A stretch of 64,000 bases of DNA, taken from contig OX344749.2 of NCBI GenBank assembly GCA_947034885.2, forward strand, positions 4,913,501 to 4,977,500, read 5' to 3'. Within the stretch, counting starts at the first letter, position 1. Every line of letters begins with the position of its first letter. Positions 24,402-37,899 of this stretch are shown one piece after another. Made by a program: the position numbers and the translations under genes. Source of the stretch: Thuidium tamariscinum. Taxonomy: Eukaryota; Streptophyta; Bryopsida; Hypnales; Thuidiaceae. A model generated the notes under the pieces. It worked only from the letters and a program-made list of their open reading frames with translations. It did not search any database and was not told where the DNA came from.

Positions 24402-25706
24402 TTAACTAGAATCCCCATTTGAACTAGAGCCATTATTAGAACTCGAATCATTATCCAAACTAGAATCATCATCCAAATTAGAATCATCATCATCTCCACT
24501 CCAACTACTATCTTCTTGGCTCTCACCATCAATAGAAAAATTTGTAACCATAGCCAACGCCTTTTCCAACATCTCCTCGTATTCTTTCACCATCCGCTTA
24601 CCATCTTCTAGTTTTTCCAAGTCCTTATTATGTTCCAAAGCACCCATCTCCTTTACAAACCTTGCCACCTTTAGATATTGGACTTGTGTTCCATTATTGT
24701 CCACTTCAACAAGAGCCTTTCCTCTCCTTAGTCTAGATTGTGGTGTACTAGGTGCTTGCCAAGATTTGTCAAATGGTCTTTGTCCTTCCTCTATTCTTTT
24801 AATTTTTCCCTTGTTAGTTTGAAACCTCCTACTTCTCCAAGAAAATCAAGAGCATGACTACAAGCTTGTGAAATTGGGTCCATTGCATTATCCAACCATT
24901 GTATATCATTTGCGTCCATCTTAGTCAAATCTATCCATTCAAAAGTTTCATTTGTTGTACCATAGTCATATACTAGACAATATAGCTCAACTTCCTTGTC
25001 ATATCCCACAACCAATGCTTGATAGAGAATACTATCTCTCCACTATCTTATCATGAGGCTCCGACCCACCCAAGACTCTTTTGTAGATGGACCAACACTC
25101 TTGAGGTTGCTTTGAGGTATTGGTCCTTCTACTTTTCTCCTGTCCTTGTTTACCTTGGATCTCGGTGTGACTACATTAAACTTAACTACAATTGCAAAAC
25201 TTTTTTTTTAATGCATCCTTCGTGTAGGCACTTCCTGTCCTTTTGAAGTTGAAGCTACAATACTATCAAGACAACAAAGTTTCAACAACATAGCAAGTAG
25301 ACTAGTATCACTTTTTTTTTTTAGTGTTTTTACTTTGAAAAATAGCAAGATTTGGAAGAGGAGGTGGCATGCTGGGGTTTCCCCCTACATCTCCATGTCA
25401 AAAACCTTGCAAGTGTTTCATCATGTGCAATTGTCTCCATTATTTGTTGGTGTTGCTCATTTGCAATTTTTAGTTCACTTTTCAAATTGGACATAAGCTT
25501 TTCCTTTGCCCAAGTAAGATGCTTTGACTAGGTAGTGAATGCTTTTAGCAAAGCATAATACGCATCCTATGAACCAACTCATCAATGTTGGAGGAGCTTG
25601 ATTGAGGTCCTTATTCAGTAGGTCCACCTTTTTTAACACCACCATAATGACACGCCTCCTTAGTAGGTGGGAGAATGCCATCATCTTTGTCATTACAATT
25701 TGACAT
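24402..25706 (-). pseudogene. EMSY-LIKE (ENT + Tudor-like) pseudogene, intronless
   Basis: Plant EMSY-LIKE proteins are nuclear chromatin factors with an ENT domain and a Tudor/Agenet-type domain that reads histone methylation. On the minus strand the order is kept but split over frames. An N-terminal piece from the ATG at 25706 contains DDGILPPT. ENT-like helices lie at about 25590-25380, with residues WAKEKLMSNLKSEL then ETIAHDETLARFLTWR. The Tudor-like part at 25080-24896 reads SWVGRSLMIR, stop, then LYQALVVGYD, LVYDYGTTNETFEW and DIQW. The C-terminal helix at about 24715-24545 contains VKEYEEMLEKALAMV. An acidic Asp/Ser tail follows. Lesions include in-frame TAG codons at 25528-25530 and 25043-25045, frameshifts in the ENT region, and a further shift after the Tudor part. 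No introns are seen over about 1.3 kb, whereas the family is normally multi-exonic, which suggests a processed copy. I assigned it by motif order; no search was run. Confidence 0.6.
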
Positions 25707-28700
25707 CATTGTTCCAAGGTCCTTCACAAATTTAAAAAAACAAGGGTAAGTAATTATTACTCTACCAACTATTGGATGTTTCTTCAATAAGAAGGAAAAC
25801 TATTGTTTGTCTATGTCTAAGTGAGGTTAGTAAATCACAAAATAAAAGTTGAAGTATATCCAAAATTTGTTACATTTGTAGACTAATGTATGAAAAATAA
25901 GGAAAATTTATTTGAAGGCTTTTTTGTTCTATGTCAAATCTAAACATTTGAATTAGAATTCTTTCCAATACCTAGAAAAAACATTCTATATAGTTCTTTC
26001 AATTCCAAAATTAAGCTAGTTTAACACACAAGTATTAAAAATGACCTACACTTACAATAAAATCCTACAAACTTATGAGAAGAGGAGACTTGAAAAGTTG
26101 ATGGTGATGGAGGTAGGTGGAGGGTGTGTAATATAGGATCAGAGATAAGCTATATGTATCCTACAACCCCACATACCATTGAGATTATAGTATTTGGAAG
26201 GACTACTTTGTAGGGCACCTACAATTCCATGTAACCTTGCTTTGGTAGGTGGGAACAAACTATCCCTTGCTCTATGGTTGTTATTAAAATATCTCCTAAT
26301 TTGTCAGTAGTGAAGAACAAAGTATCTCATTCAAATGCTAGCCATCTTTCAAGAAAATGTTATGTAGGTGCAAACAAGAATATGACATATATAAGTAGAA
26401 ATATGGATTCATATATAGAGTTGATTGCAAGTTTAGACATTAGTGCAAATTTCATAATCACATCTTGCTTGATGAAATGAAGATTCCAAATTTTAATGTA
26501 TTGAATGATTCTAGAAATGAAAGTTGCTTGATATGAATTTTGATCACCATTAAAGTTTGAAATTTGGCCTTCATAGAATACTCCTTTGGAAATGTTTAAC
26601 TCTTCTAGTGTTTTTGCTTTGCGTGAAGTAATAAGTAACTATCTATTCAAATATACTCTAACCATATACAATCAAATATGGAATACTATAATCTTACAAA
26701 CTACCTATTGGTGCCATTGAATGAATCTTCAGGAGGGTGATTGCTCAAATGACCTATCAATTATGTATCACTTTGACAATTTTTTGGCTAGTATTCTATG
26801 TACTATGACCTTTTATAAAAAAATATTTATAAATTTAATGAAACAATGACAATCAATATAATATTAAAAAAACATGTCATGAATATTTAAAGTATAAATA
26901 AATGGAGGTCAAAATTTTATTTGAAAAGTAAAAAGATAGAAGTTTTGAAGAAAAATGACACTATGACTATGACATTTTAATTTGTACGAAAAGAGGAAAA
27001 ATAATTTAGGACGAGACTTTAAAACTAGCCAATTAGGAGAATTTTATGGTGAAGAGATTTCACTAAAATAATGATCTTCAAACCATCTTCAACATTTAGA
27101 AGTGTGCATGCAAGAGAGCCCTATTTACATGTACTGAAGAATAGTATAATATATTTTCAAATGCTCTTTGTTAGGAAAGTGCCCACCTATTGTATAACAA
27201 AGCACCAAAATTTTAATTCTAGATAATTAATTTGGGGTATTCCATAGAAATTTCAAATTTGTATAACAATTTCAAATTTATTAAATAGACTTTTTTTTAA
27301 TCATATTTAGATTTGTCTATTTTTCCTTCACATGTGATCAACTTTATATATTTGAATATAATGATACAATTACTTTTCCAAAATCTAGTTAATTATCGGT
27401 AGTGAAATATTTATTTTACAAAGTTTAGCCCTACAACACCTTAGTTTTATTGAGATATTCATAGATTATATTTTTACTACTTGATGGGGTGTTTTCTAAT
27501 ATAAAAGTTGTACATATAGATGTTATCTATATATCTATGCAATGAAATTTAAGAAAAACCACCACCAATTATTTCAATAAAATACTATGTCAAATTATAA
27601 AAATTAACTCCAAAAATTCACTAAAAATTAAAAATTTCTTGTACAAAACTAAAACTTGGTCATCTTGGTTGGGATTGTGTGAGAATTGAATATTAATTTT
27701 TCCCTTTGTCCCACTAAAATCCTCCTAATTAGGCAAAATATCAAACCCACTAAAAAGCTCCATTTTATGATTTTCCAACATTGGTATTTATTGTATTAAA
27801 TGACCTTGTGAAGGTTGGTGGTCATTCCTTTAGCCTTGCAAGCTTGGCCTTGCCTATATGAGGCACCTTACTTCCTTAGAGAGTAGTGTTGCTAATGCAT
27901 TCAATGACTACTTCAACACTACAAAACTTTGATCATTATAAGGACTAGGTTTCCATGTTGCAGAAATATAGGTTGTACAATATGTTTCTAGCATTTCATT
28001 GTTGCCACGACCTTTTAAATAATTTAAAATGATAGAGTAGGGCAACATTTACAAAACTTGCTCAAAAAACATACTTTCCACATTGATTTTGGGTGCCTAA
28101 ATGGCAACGCCTAAGCTCAAGATTTTACATAGATAGAAGGGATAGGTTATCCATTCTCAAATGCATGTATTGATGGCCCTATGATTGAATATATATTTGT
28201 TCCCTAAAGGGAAAGATTTTTGGAAGCTATTAAGGTTACTTTCTGAAGTTTTTTTACTTAGTGAAGAAGACTGCTCTTTTTGTCTTGATTTTTTTATATG
28301 ACTAGTGGAATTAATGAGAGAAAATTGATCAACTTCATTCAAATATCTCAAATTTTTACATTTTTCTACTTTATTATTTCAACACAGGCCATATCATACC
28401 GTTTGAAGTTTTAAATTGTCTTTATATCATTACAGGTATGTTGCATGAGGCGTTCATTTTCAATTTTGAACCTAAAAAAAATTGTTGCAAATAGGCTTGC
28501 TCGAGTTTTTATTTATAGAAAAAATATTTTTTAAATTAAAATAATTTAATTTAAATTTTGAAACTAACTTTACCAATCATTAGCCTCTATTTGATGTTTG
28601 TCTTGCTATAAGAATTTGTATTTATAGGGAATCAAATATAAATTTTTTGAAAACTAAATTAGGACTCTATGACAACCTATTCTTTTGTTGCCAATTGAAT

Positions 28701-29537
28701 GAAGATTTAGGACCTCTGAAATGTTAAAATTCAAAATTTCAAACCTTTAAAAGCCATAAGTATGTAATTTAAAAATTTAAAAATTTGTAAATTTATTAAT
28801 GAATTATGGTTTGTGATTTGTAATTTGTCATTAGTAGTATGCAAGTTTCTCTCTATCTACATATGTTGTACAATTCTAAGAGAAAGATTGAACAAACATA
28901 TTTTAAAACTCTAAACACTATATCTTGCAATTTCTACTATCAAACTTCTTGGAAAACTTCTACACATTCATGTAGAATTCAAGAATAAGTTCAAAGTATT
29001 GAATTTCAATTTTAAGAATTTATTTCTTATTTATTAGAATGTAGTAGAAGGTAAAGTATCTAGTTTTGAAAAAAAAATAACCTAGTTCTTTAGAGATTAA
29101 TTATAGAACCCCCTTCTGCTTGGATGTACATTCCTATATTATTCTAATGTAAGTATCAAAAAACTATTTTATTAACATTTTTCCTTCAAAAGATTTAAAA
29201 TTAAAGTATCAATTTCTGACCAAAAAATCCACATATTGTGGTTTCCAAGGGAGTAATAATAGCAATCACCTTAATGATACAATGGCATGGATTAATTATA
29301 CCTAATAATTATATTTGATCAACATATGTAAAGTCACAACCTCATCTTTTCTTAGATCCAATTTCACATTTTCTAGGTTTGCCACCTCACTAGACATAGA
29401 CATCATGTAAAATCTCCTAAAGACTTATCTTGGTTGTAGCAAAGGTATGCAATTGATTAAATAATAGTACAGAGTTTGAAAGCACTTTGTGCTACAAATA
29501 GGTCTTCTGTTGTGGTATTGATGCATGTCCATGGGTT
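25707..29537. other. AT-rich spacer with old repeats
   Basis: No credible gene. 26930-27130 matches 33770-34060 and 16920-17110 (shared GACATTTTAATTTGTA and ATAATGATCT blocks). 27380-27700 matches 16150-16480. Frames of 60-72 codons near 26274 and 28157 show no family resemblance. 27760-28150 is slightly less AT-rich, with no recognisable product. Confidence 0.4.
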
Positions 29538-29753
29538 GCTATTATGTGAACTTAGAAGTATGAGCCTAGAAGCCTAGAAGACTATATCTTTATGATTTAA
29601 GTCTCTATATTATAATAACCTTCTATAATTATAGTACATATGTGTTATAGAAACCTATATTATAAGTGTTTGTATTGTAAGTATCTTCAATGGTAGTGTG
29701 ATATCTACTTATATGTGTACTCAAGGCTCATACTTTCATGCTCACATACTAGC
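29538..29753. mobile_element. MITE with ~30-bp terminal inverted repeats (copy 2)
   Basis: The left end, GCTATTATGTGAACTTAGAA then GTATGAGCC, pairs with the right end, GGCTCATACTTTCATGCTCA then CATACTAGC. It is the same family as 17252-17462, including the ATATTATAA-rich middle. It is more diverged than copy 1 and non-coding. Confidence 0.7.
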
Positions 29754-32700
29754 GCCGATGTTGGAAGCTAGTTCCAACGTTGATGCATGCTCCAAATCCT
29801 ATTGAAAGGGATGTTGGTTGATGTTCTTTCTCTTTGTTTCAATGATTTAGAGGCCCATCTCCCTTTTCAATTAAAAACAACAAGCATATGTAAAATTTGA
29901 TCTCAAATCACAATAGGTCTACTTGAAGTCAAAAGATGCTAGGAACTTTGCCTTTCATATAGAATTGCCTACATTTCTTTTATCTATGCTTTAATTTTAT
30001 AATAACTTACAATTCTTGAATGCATGAAAAATTAATACTATTTGGTTTATTGTATTTGCAATTTCTACAAATGTGTAAAATTAATGCCTAGACTACGTTA
30101 GTAGCCTCTTAGCATATTGTAAATTTATTGGAAGGATATGATACAACTTATTTTTTGCTATCAAGAAGAAAATATTTAAAACTTGAAAAAATAGAGCTCA
30201 ACCAATGCAATAATATTAGGTATTTGGATTCTAATTTTCCTAAGTAAATCCATTTTTCTAATCCATTTGTAATAGTACATAGTATCATATTGGATTTTAA
30301 ATAAAAAATATTATAATAAATACTTGTGTCATTTTTTTATTAGTTGTCAATTTTTTTAACAATTTCAAAAGTGTAATCCACGTTTGTTTAATGTTCTCTA
30401 CATTCAAGACCTACAAGTGTGATTATGTAGATACATCATGTGATTTCTCCACTACTAAGCTCTTGTGAATTTCACGATCAACGGAGAATACAAGTGTAAA
30501 CATCACATGCTCGCATGAATGGGAAGATTGGTCAATTCTGTCTTTAGTCATGCACGTTGATGATAGTGCAAGATCTTGAATATTGTTGTCATTGTTGTCA
30601 ATTACAAATAAATTCTAAAGTAACCGCTATGATTCCACGACCTAGATAATTGAAATATAAAATGATTTAGTAATCACTGTGAAAGTTTTCTTTAAATTGT
30701 ATATAGGGCTCAGACTTTTACATTTAAAGTGCATTTCACATTGAATTTTTGAATTTAAATTGCATTCAACAATGAAATTTAAAAATTAAATTGAAATGGA
30801 GAGGGGAAATATGATTATTGTATAAAATGACATTGAAGTTGCATTATTCTTTTAAATTTAGGGTTGAAGTTTCTTCATATTGAAACTGCAATTTATTGTA
30901 AAAATTGGAAATGGAATTTATTAAGACATCTTAATTGAAATTTATCTCTTATAAAAGTTCAGGACTATATAACAAAATAGAAATTCAATTGAATGTTAAA
31001 TTTAGTTTGAGAAAGAAACACATATTAAATGTATAAATCAAGAATTTACATTCACCTACATGCCCATCTCCTAGCTCTTACATTCCATCCACTTTGCAAG
31101 AGTTCTCCTCTTTGTCCAACCAAAAATATGAGCACTAGACACCTTGAATACTAAGATGCTTGAATAGACATTGAAGAGCATTTGACTCAACATGCAAAAA
31201 CATACTAAACACAAAAATAAAAAACATATTGAAAAACTTGAAATGTAGAATTCTTGAATTTGATTCACGCAACATGTACTTGAAGTTCTTGAAACTAAAT
31301 TGTAATGAGGGGAGAACTTGAAACCAAAATGTGCCCCGTTATGTCTCCTGCTCACAAAGAATTTAACACAATGAAACACCAAACTATATTGCCTAATTGT
31401 CACGGAGAGCAAAAAAAAGTTCTTGAAAACCCTTTCATGGATTCAATGGGCCATAAGTAGTTCATGTTTTTTACATTGATGGTTAAAATAATGGGGCATT
31501 TTTATTTTAAATCTCAATTGGACGGCCATTGATTTTTGGCATGGGGGGTAGATGATTTTTGTAATCACCATAGATAGTGCATAGTGTTTTATCAAGTATT
31601 TTGTTTGACTTAAGTTATCACTAATAGTAAGGTTATTTTACCTCTATTAAACAAAACTAGGTAGAGAAGTAAAAATGATCAAAGATTCCTAATGTTGTAA
31701 CTCAACAAACCTAAGGAATTGTGCTATCATGTAACCATCACCAAACTTAGTCCCTAAAATTTTTTGATGTTAAAAGGCCCAAAACTACTTCAAAATACTA
31801 GTTTCTAAAATCAAACTAAAATCTTCATCTACATTTAATAACTATTTAACATATCCAACAAAAATATCCTTAACTTATCAGAATACATTCCCCTAAAATC
31901 TCAAAACAAAAAATGCTACCAATTGTAAGGTCAAGATGCTTGAATTTCAAAAAGAAATATTTTAAACTTTTTCCAGTTGGTTGGATTTCATCTTTCAAAT
32001 TTTTTAATCAAAAATACAAATCAAGACTTTCAATATTATGATATGTTGAAGAAATAAGTTAGAAATACATGTAAATTCAAAAAAAGTTTATATACATGCT
32101 TAAAATAAAATAAGTAGAAATAATTTGGAAACACATATTCAAAAATAAATAAACTCATATGCATGCTGAAAAAAATAATAAGCAAAAAGAAGTAAAAGAA
32201 TTATTTCAATACTAAATTGCTAAGAATTTAGTTGTGAAATTGAAAAAATGTTGATTCCAATGCATGTAACGTAGTTGTAATAAACAATCAACATTCTAGG
32301 GATTTATTTGTTCTCAAAAATACTGAAAATTGAATTAAATAAAAAACTTCAAAATTTATTTTAGTGTAGAGATTCCATAATTTCTTGTAAACTAATGCTT
32401 CTCGTAATTTTCATCTCATTAATCAAGATGGAATGATTAAAAGGTTACACATATTTTTATTAATCAATAGAATCAATATTAAATTTCAATTTTTTATTTA
32501 TTAAGTGATTTTATTTAGCTACCTAGGACCTAAGTACCCTATGCTCCAAAAGAAACCATATATCATGCAATAACTCTTAAACCATGTGATAAAAAAGATA
32601 TAAAAATTATTGTACTTTAAAGCTACTCTTCGATTACATGTTGTGTGAAAGTTTCAAATATTAAAAAGTGATTTTCCACTTGTAAATGGATGACCAAAAA

Positions 32701-34687
32701 TGCTATGTTGTGAAAAAATATTACTTGGTTTTTTAGGGGTTAAAGAATAAGGAATCATGAGAAATATAAATCATAAGTGAATTTAAGGAATTGAATTGAC
32801 ATATTATTTAATCAAACCTCAAAATCTTTTAGAATGCTATTGTATGATTCCATCTTTAAGCATGGAGTCTACGGTCATTTAGCCAAACCTCAAAATCCTT
32901 TAAATTGCTATTGTATTGCTATTATAAGTTGTGGTTTTTTTAATTCTTTTTGTAAAGATTTGAAACTACTATGATTTTTGGAATAAAAATAAAGATAATT
33001 AATATCAATTACAAAATGTAGTAAAGAATGACACACATTCTTATTGTAGAGTATAAACTACCTTTTATAGAATGACAAGATGCCTTTTAGATGAAATTAA
33101 TTAAAATGTTTCTTGTACAATATCTTTTGTAGAAATATAAAATAACCAATATTACTTAATTTCTAAAGGTTGCAAATTCTCAAGATTTTATGACTTTTTA
33201 AGATTCATAATCAATTAGACTTCAACAAATAAAATAACAACAAAGTATGAATTTAAAATTGCCTAGTAATAGCTACAAATTACATCTAAATGATTATATA
33301 TTTTTCAAATAATCACCTATAATTTTATATGATACAAATAAATTCAAATTGATGAATAATCCAATTTTTTTGCTGAAAAACAAAAAAATTAATTAAAAGT
33401 AGTGAATACTTTAATTTTCCATTATAGAAAAGCATCAAACATTTGTTAAATAAGAATTTTGTAGCAAGTTTGAAATGTAAAAGTATGATAACATTTTCAA
33501 ATTCATTTTTGAATTACATAGTAGAAATCTCCTTTGTAATGCTTTTAAAGCCAAAAGTCAAAGGATACTTCAATTCTAAATTCGTAGAATATTTATACAA
33601 ATGAATTTTCAAAATTTGTATAGTAAAAATGTTGGATAAATAGTATTTTTTATATAGGAAGTGGGGTCATTGCAAGAAAGACCGACTGATTTATGTAGTG
33701 TTTTCCAAAGTACTGCTGAAATTTTCGTGAGTATTGTATAATTAGAAAAACAATCTTTAAAAAATGTAAAAAATATGTTTTATGTATATACCTCTAAGAA
33801 GAAGGTACCCTAGGAAGGAAAAGTGCAGAAAAATTCTCTAAGTAGGATAACTAGAAAAGTGCAAATTTTCATGAAAATGGGTACTTTGACATTTTAATTT
33901 GTAAAAAATAGGAAAAAGAATCTAAAAAAAAACTAAAAATTGGAAATTGGGGAGAACTTTATGATGAAGAAATTTCACCAAAATAATGATCTCAAAACCA
34001 TCTTAAGTGTTCAGAAGTATACGCGCAAGGGAGGCCTGTTTGCGCACATGTAGAGGAAAGAGAATAATGATTTTTAGAGATTTCCTATCTAGTATGGGAA
34101 TAGGTCACAGAAATTTCAGCTTTAGATCATTAATTTTGGATGCTCTCCAATACTAAAAAACCCTAAATCGCTAAGTGTGACAAATTAGCTTAATTGAAAT
34201 TTAATTATAAAATGATTTTTGAATTTTTTTGAAAAATAAGTAAATTTATTGTTGTCATATCAGACATCTTTAGTCAAAATTTCAAGTTAATATGGTTCAT
34301 ACTTTAAAAGTTATAATCGATAACAACTCCGTCATTCAAAGTGTGACGCAAAATAGTATTGGTCTTTCTTGCAATCACCCAATGGTTGAAATCTTGTGTG
34401 TGGGGGGGTCTTCTTCTTTTAGGACATTTCAACGTTTAAGGGGTAAATTTACCTCAATGATGTGTAAATGTTTATTATCAAAAATGCACTTGAAGAATTG
34501 AATGATTGTCATCTACTTTTAGGAAGTAAACTAATCTCAATGATATTTCTATTAACAAAATTACACCCAAAAAGTTGAATCATTGCCATTCACTTATCAA
34601 TATGAAAAAAGAATAGTTTTGACCATTTCTAAGTCAATATTTACTCCTTTGGCCTTGCACAATTAAACAATATGGTCATAGAGTCAT
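29754..34687. other. AT-rich spacer with element relics
   Basis: No credible gene. 32515-32743 is a relic arm of the foldback family (element E2), ending in an inverted TTAA terminus. 31905-32060 resembles 18690-18840. 33770-34060 belongs with 16920-17110 and 26930-27130. A 113-codon minus frame at 31071-31412 is rich in hydrophobic residues but has no recognisable domain. Confidence 0.4.
32515..32743. repeat. Relic arm of the E2 foldback family
   Basis: It aligns with the right arm of E2 (about 40420-40637): CATATATCATGCAATAACTC, then CTTTAAAGCTACTC and GTGTGAAAGTTTCA have counterparts in order. It ends in TTTTTTAGGGGTTAA, the same terminal type as E2. The other arm is missing or too diverged to see. 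Confidence 0.55.
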
Positions 34688-35085
34688 AAGGTAAAACCAC
34701 CTATAACCAATTGGCCCCCCATAGCCAACCTATTGATGGATGTATTTCCAACCAAGGTTAGAATGAGTTTTTTTCTCATATTTAAAGTCAAGACTAAAAG
34801 TTCATGGCACATGTTCTAAAGTAGTGTGCAAGAAAGTAGAAGGAGTGAGTAAAAAATAGTTTTCTACGTGATCAAAATTAGAAGACTCCACAAATGGGCA
34901 TTTGGTCTAGCACACTTTATGCCCTCCAAAATTCATAGTAATTTCAATTCATGTGATAAAATTACCAAAGTCTGCAATCCCCATCATTTTTATCCTTAAA
35001 CCTTTGAAAATATTTGTTTTGCCTTGCACTACACTAAATCATGTCTAAAATACCTTAAATGATAAGTTATGGGTGGTTCTATCTT
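34688..35085. mobile_element. MITE, copy B of the 14.8-15.2 kb family
   Basis: The ends, AAGGTAAAACCACCTATAA and inverted AAGATAGAACCACCCATAA, are imperfect inverted repeats. The interior shares TTCATGGCACATGTTC, TCATAGTAATTTCAATTCATG and ATCATGTCTAAA with copy A. It is non-coding. Confidence 0.75.
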
Positions 35086-35285
35086 GGTTTATCTTAGAAG
35101 GCATGATGTTCAGTCACCTTGAACAATCAATAATGTAATCGGGTGAATGCAAGAAACACTTAAAGCCATTTGTCACACTTTTAGTTTTTGACTTGTTTTT
35201 TTATTATAATTTTTTAAATTCTAGATCCAAATGACTCAAAATTTATAGAGAAGCTACTCATAACCATTAGATACGTCTTCTGATT

Positions 35286-35388
35286 TTTGAATATTTTTCA
35301 AAAATAGTTTACTATTTTTAAACAACCCCAAAAAAAATTTGAATATTTTTCAAAAATAGTTTACTATTTTTAAACAACCCCAAAAAAT
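35286..35388 (+). repeat. Two-copy direct tandem repeat (~52 bp)
   Basis: A unit containing TTGAATATTTTTCAAAAATA and ACTATTTTTAAACAACCCC occurs twice in immediate succession, almost identical, so this is a recent local duplication in non-coding DNA. Confidence 0.85.
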
Positions 35389-35620
35389 TCTCACAATGGG
35401 TGATTTAGGGGGTTTTAGCACCATTCATCAAATTTGGAGATGATGGTCTCTTAGTATACCTTTAGCTATTGTCCAAGGGAATTTCAAAAATACTTATTTT
35501 TATGTGGTGTAGAAGTCCACAAAGAAAGCTTCTTTTTGCATTTTTTTCCAAAGGTATAAAACATTAATTTGGTGAGTTTTTTGGTCAAATCTCATCACCA
35601 AAAAGTCTTCTCGAATGAAA

Positions 35621-35825
35621 ATTCTTTAAGTATTTTTTAAAAACAATATCCTATCTTTTACAAATTAAAATGTCAAAAGTGAAAATTCTTTAAATATTTT
35701 TTTAAAACAATATCCTATCTTTTACAAATTAAAATGTCAAAAGTTATATTTTCTTCACTGGAACAATGGACATAGAATTCATATAGAATTCAAGTGAAGA
35801 AAATACAACTTTTGACATTTAATTC
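35621..35825. repeat. Tandem duplication followed by a hairpin
   Basis: A unit of about 64 bases containing CAATATCCTATCTTTTAC and AAATTAAAATGTCAAAAGT is duplicated at about 35621-35685 and 35685-35748. The end of the second copy (TGTCAAAAGTT then TTTTCTTCACT) pairs with AGTGAAGAAAATACAACTTT then TGACATTT at about 35792-35820, giving a hairpin with a 45-base loop. Confidence 0.75.
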
Positions 35826-36229
35826 ACAAGTGACCTTGTTGTTAACTATTGGTATTTTGCTTAGATGACCTTTGAAAGTGAATATGTCTTCATTAAGGAG
35901 ACAATTTGTATCCCTTCTTCCACTCCAACAATTGTAAAGAAACATGTATCATTTATGCAATAAATCAAATTCTAAATAATTTTTGAGTGAAAAAACCTCA
36001 TAATTTGAAGTTTCATACAATGAGACTTGTATTTTCAATGATCTCTTGTAAGGTGTGTGCACCAATGATAGACAACTATTGCAATGAAGTAATACATGAC
36101 TAAAGGAAATTATGCAAGTTTCTTAGAAGAGAGAAGACAATCCATGCTAAATTAATAACACATGTATCTTAGCATATCTTAGAAATTAAATAGAAAAGAA
36201 GACAATGCATGTTGGAAAACTTAGAGACT

Positions 36230-37090
36230 TTTGGCCCAAAAATGAAGACTAAACGCTCAAGGCCTTTTTGGATTTTAAAACATCATTGCTTTTGAAGTGT
36301 TTATAGGTCATAATGTTGCTAAGGTATAGAAATCTCAATTGTACAGTCTTGTAGTGTATGTGTTGTAGATGACATGAATCAAATTTGGAGTCATTTGGCC
36401 ACATAGATTGCAAGATTTTAATGTTTTAGTGTTGAAAAAGGATATTGAAATTTTCCTAGAACTACAAACCTACTCAAATGAAAAAACTCTAAACTATAAA
36501 GAGCTTTGAATTGAGCATATAAACATATTGATAGAAGAAATTATCATCTACTTGAATCATAGTGTCCACAAAATGGATTTGAAATGTGGAAAAATAGTTG
36601 CAAAAAACACATCAATGACTAAACCCATCACTCACAAATTCTTGGATTGATATGAAATTTTAACCACACAAACTAGACTAGTATGTGCAACTTTTGCAAA
36701 AAGATTTACTAAAATCGGATTGCATATGAAGAAGAAATGAGTTGCTACAGTACAATATATTCCAAAAACCTTTGGTTTCTCAACAAGACTTTTAGAAAGA
36801 CATAACACAGCAAATTTGATTGAAAACAAACATGAGGAGATAAAAAGCCCCCCCAAGTTGTAGCCATCAAATGCAGTTCTGTTAACCTAAATTAAACCTG
36901 TGAGCTTCAATTGGCTACCAAAAAATCAGTACATCCTGGATCAGTCTGAAAATTTTACCACACAAACTAGAAGAAAGAGCACAAATTTAACAACAAGTTT
37001 GATTGAATTCAGACATTGTATGCAGAAGTTACAGGACTTCCAATCGAACTTCTAGACTGTGAGGACACTTTTGGGGCGTTTAGGAGTTAA
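36230..37090 (+). mobile_element. TTAA-ended repeat related to element E4
   Basis: 36237-36480 and 36600-36740 align with the inverse complement of 58460-58240 and 58090-57960, sharing GTGGCCACATAGATTGCAAG-like and CCACACAAACTAGACTAGTA blocks. The right end, inverted, reads TTAACTCCTAAACGCCCC, a TTAA terminus at 37087-37090. The left end has no clear TTAA. It is non-coding. Confidence 0.55.
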
Positions 37091-37899
37091 GGAGAGCACC
37101 AATAAGCTCACCCCCGAATCAAGCAAAACACATGTTGAAAATAAGACAACGAAGACGCAAATAAATGTATTCAATGAATTGTTCACATTCAAGAACTTCA
37201 AGTTCATGTTTGTATATTCAGGGATTCTTAAGATTCTCAGAGAATGTGCGACTGCAGAGTGTGTAAGCAGAGAGGATTGGAGAGTGCACTGTGAGAATCT
37301 CAGATGTGAGAATCTCAGATGTAAGAACGTCAAATACTACTCGCAATGATCTGGAGCGAGAAAGCACGAACATTCAAAGGTTTATCTGCCTCTTACTTTA
37401 TCAAAGAAAAAATTCGTAACGGATCGGAGCAACTGACCATTCGACTTCATCTTGGAATTACTAACTTCGATTGGTGATTTCACTTCTCAACAAACTTAGT
37501 TCTCTTCCACATTCCCTGAGAAGCTCTTCACATTCCTCTGTACCAAACAAACCAGATCCTATTAATACTTTGATTAGCTATAACTCAATAACACTTTCAG
37601 TTCACGCAGCAAGAGAGGGATTCAATTCATTTCTTATCTTCAGGAGTCAATCACTCTTTTATATAAAACGAGGTGCTTCAATTCAGTGAATTTCACCTAT
37701 TTGAAAGTGTCCAGAATGTGCTTACTCCACTAGGACATACTGTGATGAATGCAGACACATTTGGCTTTTTACTCCCGTTGATACTTGCATAGTAAACCCC
37801 ATCTTCACAAGTACTATACATTGAAAACCCTTATCAGACAGCAAATCGAGAGAGCGAAAAACATAGCATATCTGTATTCGAGGAAACGTTCAGAACTCA
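37091..37899. other. Spacer upstream of the small membrane protein gene
   Basis: Composition becomes more balanced. A short direct repeat, GAGAATCTCAGATGT, occurs twice at about 37293-37321. A 96-codon frame at 37059-37349 is open on both strands and has no recognisable domain. The stretch may hold distal promoter or untranslated exons of the gene at 38284. Confidence 0.35.

Noticed and set aside
24402..25706. Acidic Asp/Ser tail first considered as the C-terminus of a hAT transposase
   Set aside because: The ENT-like and Tudor-like segments upstream fit EMSY-LIKE proteins much better, and no hAT dimerisation motif was found.
31071..31412. 113-codon hydrophobic minus frame
   Set aside because: Phe/Leu/Cys-rich translation is expected from T-rich DNA, and no start context or homologue was recognised.
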